Shown piece by piece: positions 14,370-16,980 of a DNA stretch of 16,980 bases (the stretch's first letter is position 1; every line of letters starts with the position of its first letter). The notes beneath the pieces were generated by a model that saw only the letters and a program-made list of their open reading frames with translations, was not told where the DNA came from and searched no databases. Source of the stretch: CBDUVZ01 sp965370805 (GTDB lineage Bacteria; Hydrothermota; Tepidihabitantia; Tepidihabitantales; Tepidihabitantaceae); NCBI GenBank assembly GCA_965370805.1, contig CBDUVZ010000061.1:1-16980 (forward strand). The letters are read 5' to 3'. The translations under genes were made by a program, and so were the position numbers.

Positions 14370-15944
14370 ATGAAAGACGTGAACGAACGGACTGACCCCG
14401 GTTGCGGGGGATACGATGAGAATAACCGCGGCGAAGGGGTTCTGCTTATCTACACCGGCGGCACTATCGGCAGCATGCCCCGGGATCCGGATGACCCGGA
14501 CAGCCCGCGCTCCGCGGTAAGCTGGAAGAACTTCCGCAGTCGGACGTCGGCTCTCAACCGCCTGTTGCCCAACGGCGGCCCGAACCCGGCCTATATCGGC
14601 TTCAACGTCGACGCCTACTGGACCGAACCCTTGGATTCGTGTGACATCCGACCGGCCCAGTGGCTGGAAATCGCACGCGTCATCGAGGAATCCCACGACC
14701 GTTACGAGGGTTTCGTGCTGCTGCACGGAACCGATACGATGGCGTACACCGCGTCGGCGCTCAGTTTCATGCTGGAGAACCTGGGCCGGCCGGTTGTGCT
14801 GACCGGCGCGCAGCGGTCGCACCTGTTCAACGCGCGCAACGACGCGCTCCAGAACATGCTCACCGCGCTGATGATTGCCAACCCGGGCTACTCCGGGCTG
14901 CCGGTGATTCCGGAAGTGTGCATCTTCTTCAATCGCAAGCTCCTGCGCGGCAACCGGGCCCGCAAAGTCAACGCCACCGGGTACGACGCCTACGAATCGC
15001 CGAACTACCCGCCGCTCGCGGTCGCCGGCGAGCGCATCTCGATTGACCCGCTGCTGCTCCGGCCGGAACCCGGAAACCGGAAGCTCAGGGTCAGGTCAAC
15101 GCTTGAGCCGAACGTCGTGCCGATCAGTTTCTTTCCCGGAATCCAGGACGGCGTGGTGCTGGACTCCGTGCTCGGAGACCCGAACCTGCGCGGCGTGGTC
15201 CTCATGACCTACGGCGCGGGGAACGTGCCGACCAGTGAAAGGGTGCTGAATGCAATCCGGACCGCGACCGAACGCGGCGTCGTGATGACCGCGGTGACAC
15301 AGTGCGGCGGCGGGCGGGTCGAACTCGGCATGTACGAGACCAGCGCCAGGCTCATGGACTTCGGCGTCGTCAGCGGCGTCGATATCACGCCCGAAGCGGC
15401 GCTGACCAAGCTGATGGTGCTGCTTGGTGACCCGGACCTCACACCTTCGGAGGCGGCCCGGCTTGCGCAGCAGGACCTGGCCGGGGAACAGAGCCTGAGT
15501 ATCCATGTCACCGACTACACCGGGTCCGGACCGACGGCACTCACGTCCCAGGTTCCGCTCGCCAGGCTTGCGGGCCGGCGCGTCGAAGGCTACGACGCGC
15601 GACCCGATGCTGTCGAGCAGGTGGTCCTGCGTTTCTACGACGCCCGGGTACTGACCGGCGACGGCGCGCCGCTGGCAATCCGGCTCTACGTTGACCTCGG
15701 TCCCTCCGAACCGGCGGACGCGCACAGCGGAAAGCTCGTCGGGACTTTCCATCGCCGACCGACGCAGGTGAACCGGTCGGGCCGGAGCCATCCAACACCC
15801 TACTTCGTATTCAGCGGCCGGGCGCGCCGGATGCTGGGGCAGAGGACGTCGTTCAGCGTCTGCATCGACAAACCGGAAGACCCGGACGTCCGGTTCTCCT
15901 GGACCTCGGTCGAGCTCGCCGTGTTCCGCCGGGCCGAGTACTGA
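14370..15944 (+). CDS. ansA: L-asparaginase (type I-like) with C-terminal extension
   Basis: This 524-residue protein should hydrolyse asparagine to aspartate and ammonia in the cytoplasm; no signal peptide is seen. Residues about 22-370 match AnsA. They include YTGGTIGS (28-35, nucleophile T32), LHGTDTMAYTASALSFMLEN (118-137, T121 and D122), FFNRKLLRGNRARKVNATGY (186-205, with K199 aligning to the catalytic Lys of type I enzymes), and the YGAGNVP loop (281-287). A run of aspartates and serines (about 38-60) fills the segment after the first motif. The family is usually about 330-350 residues. Residues about 371-524 form an extra domain rich in beta-strand-like alternation (VVLRFYDARVL, LAIRLYVDLG, VELAVFRRAEY) that I do not recognise. 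The start follows from the promoter 11 bases upstream. Gatase D subunits (GatD) resemble this family, but no GatE neighbour is seen. Confidence 0.9.
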   Translation: MKDVNERTDPGCGGYDENNRGEGVLLIYTGGTIGSMPRDPDDPDSPRSAVSWKNFRSRTSALNRLLPNGGPNPAYIGFNVDAYWTEPLDSCDIRPAQWLEIARVIEESHDRYEGFVLLHGTDTMAYTASALSFMLENLGRPVVLTGAQRSHLFNARNDALQNMLTALMIANPGYSGLPVIPEVCIFFNRKLLRGNRARKVNATGYDAYESPNYPPLAVAGERISIDPLLLRPEPGNRKLRVRSTLEPNVVPISFFPGIQDGVVLDSVLGDPNLRGVVLMTYGAGNVPTSERVLNAIRTATERGVVMTAVTQCGGGRVELGMYETSARLMDFGVVSGVDITPEAALTKLMVLLGDPDLTPSEAARLAQQDLAGEQSLSIHVTDYTGSGPTALTSQVPLARLAGRRVEGYDARPDAVEQVVLRFYDARVLTGDGAPLAIRLYVDLGPSEPADAHSGKLVGTFHRRPTQVNRSGRSHPTPYFVFSGRARRMLGQRTSFSVCIDKPEDPDVRFSWTSVELAVFRRAEY

Positions 15945-16026
15945 CACCCGCCGCACTCGTCGCTCGGAACTGCAGTAAACACCAAACGGAATGAACCACA
16001 GATGGACACGCATATGGCGGGAGTCC

Positions 16027-16061
16027 GAATTCGGCATTCGACACTCGGCATTCGCACTTGT
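16027..16061 (+). repeat. 7-bp tandem array, consensus GCATTCG, 5 units
   Basis: Five heptamers run in strict 7-bp phase: GAATTCG, GCATTCG, ACACTCG, GCATTCG, CACTTGT. The core differs from the GATTG family nearby, but the period is the same. Confidence 0.65.
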
Positions 16062-16073
16062 GATAGCCGCCAA

Positions 16074-16110
16074 GTGACAGACACTGTCACCCCGACCGAA
16101 GCGGAGGGGT
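16074..16110. terminator. Two adjacent hairpins, possible bidirectional terminator
   Basis: GTGACAG-ACA-CTGTCAC (16074-16090) is a perfect 7-bp inverted repeat with a three-base loop. It is followed at once by ACCCC-GA-CCG-AAG-CGG-A-GGGGT (16089-16110), a second stem with an inner stem. Both sit between convergent ansA and the propeller gene. Neither has a long T-run, so a terminator role is inferred. The second also matches the dispersed CACCCCGAGCGAAGCGAGGGGT type of repeat. Confidence 0.4.
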
Positions 16111-16120
16111 CTCTTAGGTC

Positions 16121-16158
16121 GTGTCATTGCGAAGGAGCGAAGCGACTGCGGCAATCTT
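16121..16158 (+). repeat. REP-like palindromic repeat, copy 2
   Basis: The element reads GTGTCATTGCGAAGGAGCGA then AGCGACTGCGGCAATCTT, with terminal arms ATTGC (16126-16130) and GCAAT (16151-16155). It corresponds to the minus-strand element at 240-279. Each is followed, in its own orientation, by an array of AATC-type heptamers. Confidence 0.65.
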
Positions 16159-16165
16159 CCGTCCT

Positions 16166-16200
16166 CCAATCCGCAATCTCCAATCTGGAATCTACAATCC
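16166..16200 (-). repeat. 7-bp tandem array, consensus NNGATTG, 5 units
   Basis: On the plus strand the units are CCAATCC, GCAATCT, CCAATCT, GGAATCT and ACAATCC in strict 7-bp register; on the minus strand this is NNGATT. It is the same family as 154-188, inverted. Confidence 0.7.
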
Positions 16201-16234
16201 CTCGAACCCTTGAACCCTTGAATCCTGGAACCCC
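16201..16234 (-). repeat. 8-bp tandem array, consensus CTTGAACC, 4 units
   Basis: Units CTCGAACC, CTTGAACC, CTTGAATC and CTGGAACC follow directly on the heptamer array with no spacer. The same octamer recurs inside the next gene at 16278-16309. Confidence 0.7.
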
Positions 16235-16249
16235 TTCTGTTTTCAGCCG

Positions 16250-16980
16250 TCAGCGGGTCAGGATGACCTTTCTACTTGGACCCTCGGACCCTTGAACCCT
16301 TGAACCCTTTTCTCTGATGAAGTACACGCCGGGAGCCAGATGGCGGACGTCGTTCTCGCCGGGGTGCAGGGCTGCCACCCGTCGGCCATTGGCGTCGTAC
16401 AGTCCGATTCCGGGCCGCAAGCTGCCAGCCGTAGGCTGTGAGCTGATTTCCAGCACCCCGCGCACGATTGTGGCCGTGGCAGGCTTGTGGGCAACGGGCG
16501 GCTGCGGTTCCGCGATTGCGACTGGCCCGGCCGAGTCGGTCTTGATGAGCCAAGCGTCGTAGTTGCCGGCTCCATACGACCCAGTCCAGCCGGCGATGAC
16601 GTACCCGCCATCTGCGGTCTGCCGGACCGAGTAGCCGCCGTCGTCGCCCGGGCCGCCGAAGGTCCGGGTCCACATGGTGTCGCCCGATGCGTCGGTCTTG
16701 ATGAGCCAGGCGTCGTAGTGGCCGGCGCCGAAGGACGCGGTGTAGCCGGTGATGACGTAGCCGCCATCCGTGGTCTGCGCCACGGACTCGCCGTAGTCGT
16801 AGTTCGTGCCGCCGAAGGTCCGGGTCCACATGGTGTCGCCGGATGTGTCGGTCCTAATGAGCCAGACATCGCGTTCGCCGACGCCGAAGGACTCGGTCCA
16901 GCCCGCGATGACGTACCCGCGGTCCGCGGTCTGCGCCACCGAGTAACCCCGGTCGGCGTCCGTGCCGCCGTAGGTCCGGG
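16250..16980 (-). CDS. Secreted tandem-repeat (beta-propeller-like) protein with Por/T9SS-like C-terminal domain, 3' part
   Basis: The gene enters from the right edge without its start; 242 codons plus the stop are visible. It encodes 52-residue tandem repeats of the form GGxxxDxGYSVAQTxDGGYV, then IAGWT, then DAWLIKTDxSGDTMWTRTF. The first visible unit spans 16969-16814, the second 16813-16658, and a third incomplete one ends near 16520. This is the pattern of propeller-type repeats in secreted proteins. A proline-rich linker (AEPQPPVAHKP) follows. The last part is a compact beta domain, GLYDANGRRVAALHPGEN...LAPGVYFIRE...KVILTR, resembling Por-secretion (type A) C-terminal domains, which direct export through T9SS and are cleaved. 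Two short-repeat arrays are embedded in this domain. The organism's T9SS genes are not in the window, so export is inferred. Confidence 0.82.
   Translation of the reverse strand, partial: RTYGGTDADRGYSVAQTADRGYVIAGWTESFGVGERDVWLIRTDTSGDTMWTRTFGGTNYDYGESVAQTTDGGYVITGYTASFGAGHYDAWLIKTDASGDTMWTRTFGGPGDDGGYSVRQTADGGYVIAGWTGSYGAGNYDAWLIKTDSAGPVAIAEPQPPVAHKPATATIVRGVLEISSQPTAGSLRPGIGLYDANGRRVAALHPGENDVRHLAPGVYFIREKGSRVQGSEGPSRKVILTR
16275..16309 (-). repeat. 8-bp repeat array inside the C-terminal domain coding sequence
   Basis: On the coding strand the units are AAGGGTTC, AAGGGTTC, AAGGGTCC and GAGGGTCC, the same octamer as 16201-16234. They encode KGSRVQGSEGPS between the two last beta strands (YFIRE and RKVILTR). 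The array is not in a multiple-of-three period, yet the frame continues to the usual end. Confidence 0.7.
16414..16445 (-). repeat. 7-bp repeat array inside the C-terminal domain coding sequence
   Basis: On the coding strand the heptamers CAGCTCA, CAGCCTA, CGGCTGG and CAGCTTG plus a partial CGGC encode SSQPTAGSLRP, which lies between strand VLEI and strand IGLYDANGRRV. The period is seven bases, like the intergenic arrays, with a different core. Confidence 0.6.

Larger units (their letters stand above)
15945..16249. other. Intergenic region built of short repeats and hairpins
   Basis: This 305-bp gap lies between two convergent genes. In order it holds a stretch resembling dispersed AACCACAGATGGACAC-type sequence (15995-16010), a heptamer array, two hairpins, a REP-like element, a second heptamer array and an octamer array. 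No reading frame has a ribosome binding site or recognisable product. A minus-strand open frame crossing it is the shadow of ansA. Confidence 0.7.

Noticed and set aside
15096..16169. 357-residue open frame on the minus strand
   Set aside because: Covers the ansA C-terminal half in antisense plus intergenic repeats; composition is not protein-like.
1..16980. A previously undescribed defence or biosynthetic system
   Set aside because: All full-length genes belong to well-known housekeeping families; only the repeat arrays and the asparaginase extension are unexplained.

Overview
This window comes from a GC-rich bacterial chromosome. The conserved genes resemble ordinary bacterial housekeeping genes. 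The edge genes and intergenic DNA resemble uncultured FCB-group or candidate-division genomes: a secreted tandem-repeat propeller protein with a Por/T9SS-like C-terminal domain, and intergenic DNA full of short-period (7, 8 and 12 bp) repeats and a REP-like element. My best guess is a candidate division WOR-3 (Stahlbacteria)-like organism. This is from memory of such genomes, not from a search.

Left edge (1-899): the start of a lipoprotein gene runs off the window on the minus strand. About 800 bp without a convincing gene follow, holding a 7-bp repeat array, a REP-like hairpin and an 18-unit 12-bp minisatellite.

Cell-shape operon (7141 to 900, minus): mreB, mreC, mreD, mrdA (PBP2), rodA and rlmN are packed with overlaps or 1-nt gaps. 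This is the elongasome: the MreB filament, the MreC/MreD membrane adaptors, the PBP2 transpeptidase and the RodA glycosyltransferase. The rRNA/tRNA methyltransferase RlmN is coupled to the end.

Transport operon (7257 to 10598, plus): a TrmI-type tRNA m1A58 methyltransferase is followed by a complete BtuF-BtuC-BtuD-type ABC importer, probably for cobalamin or another metal chelate, all with coupled starts.

Central metabolism operon (13441 to 10599, minus): glyA (serine hydroxymethyltransferase), eno (enolase) and an FtsB/DivIC-like division protein. Its last stop codon directly abuts the btuD stop codon on the other strand.

Plus-strand genes 13545-15944: mazG (NTP pyrophosphohydrolase) and ansA (cytoplasmic-type asparaginase with an unexplained C-terminal extension of about 150 residues).

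Right edge (15945-16980): about 300 bp of stacked short repeats and hairpins, then the 3' end of the propeller gene on the minus strand. Two of the intergenic-type repeat arrays lie inside this gene's coding sequence.

The clearest unifying observation is at the starts of transcription units. mreB, trmI, mazG and ansA each have a recognisable sigma70-type promoter 0-11 nt from the start codon and no Shine-Dalgarno sequence, implying leaderless or nearly leaderless mRNAs. glyA and most operon-internal genes instead have a normal Shine-Dalgarno. I found no tRNA, rRNA, CRISPR array, transposase or phage gene, and no clear new defence or biosynthetic system.
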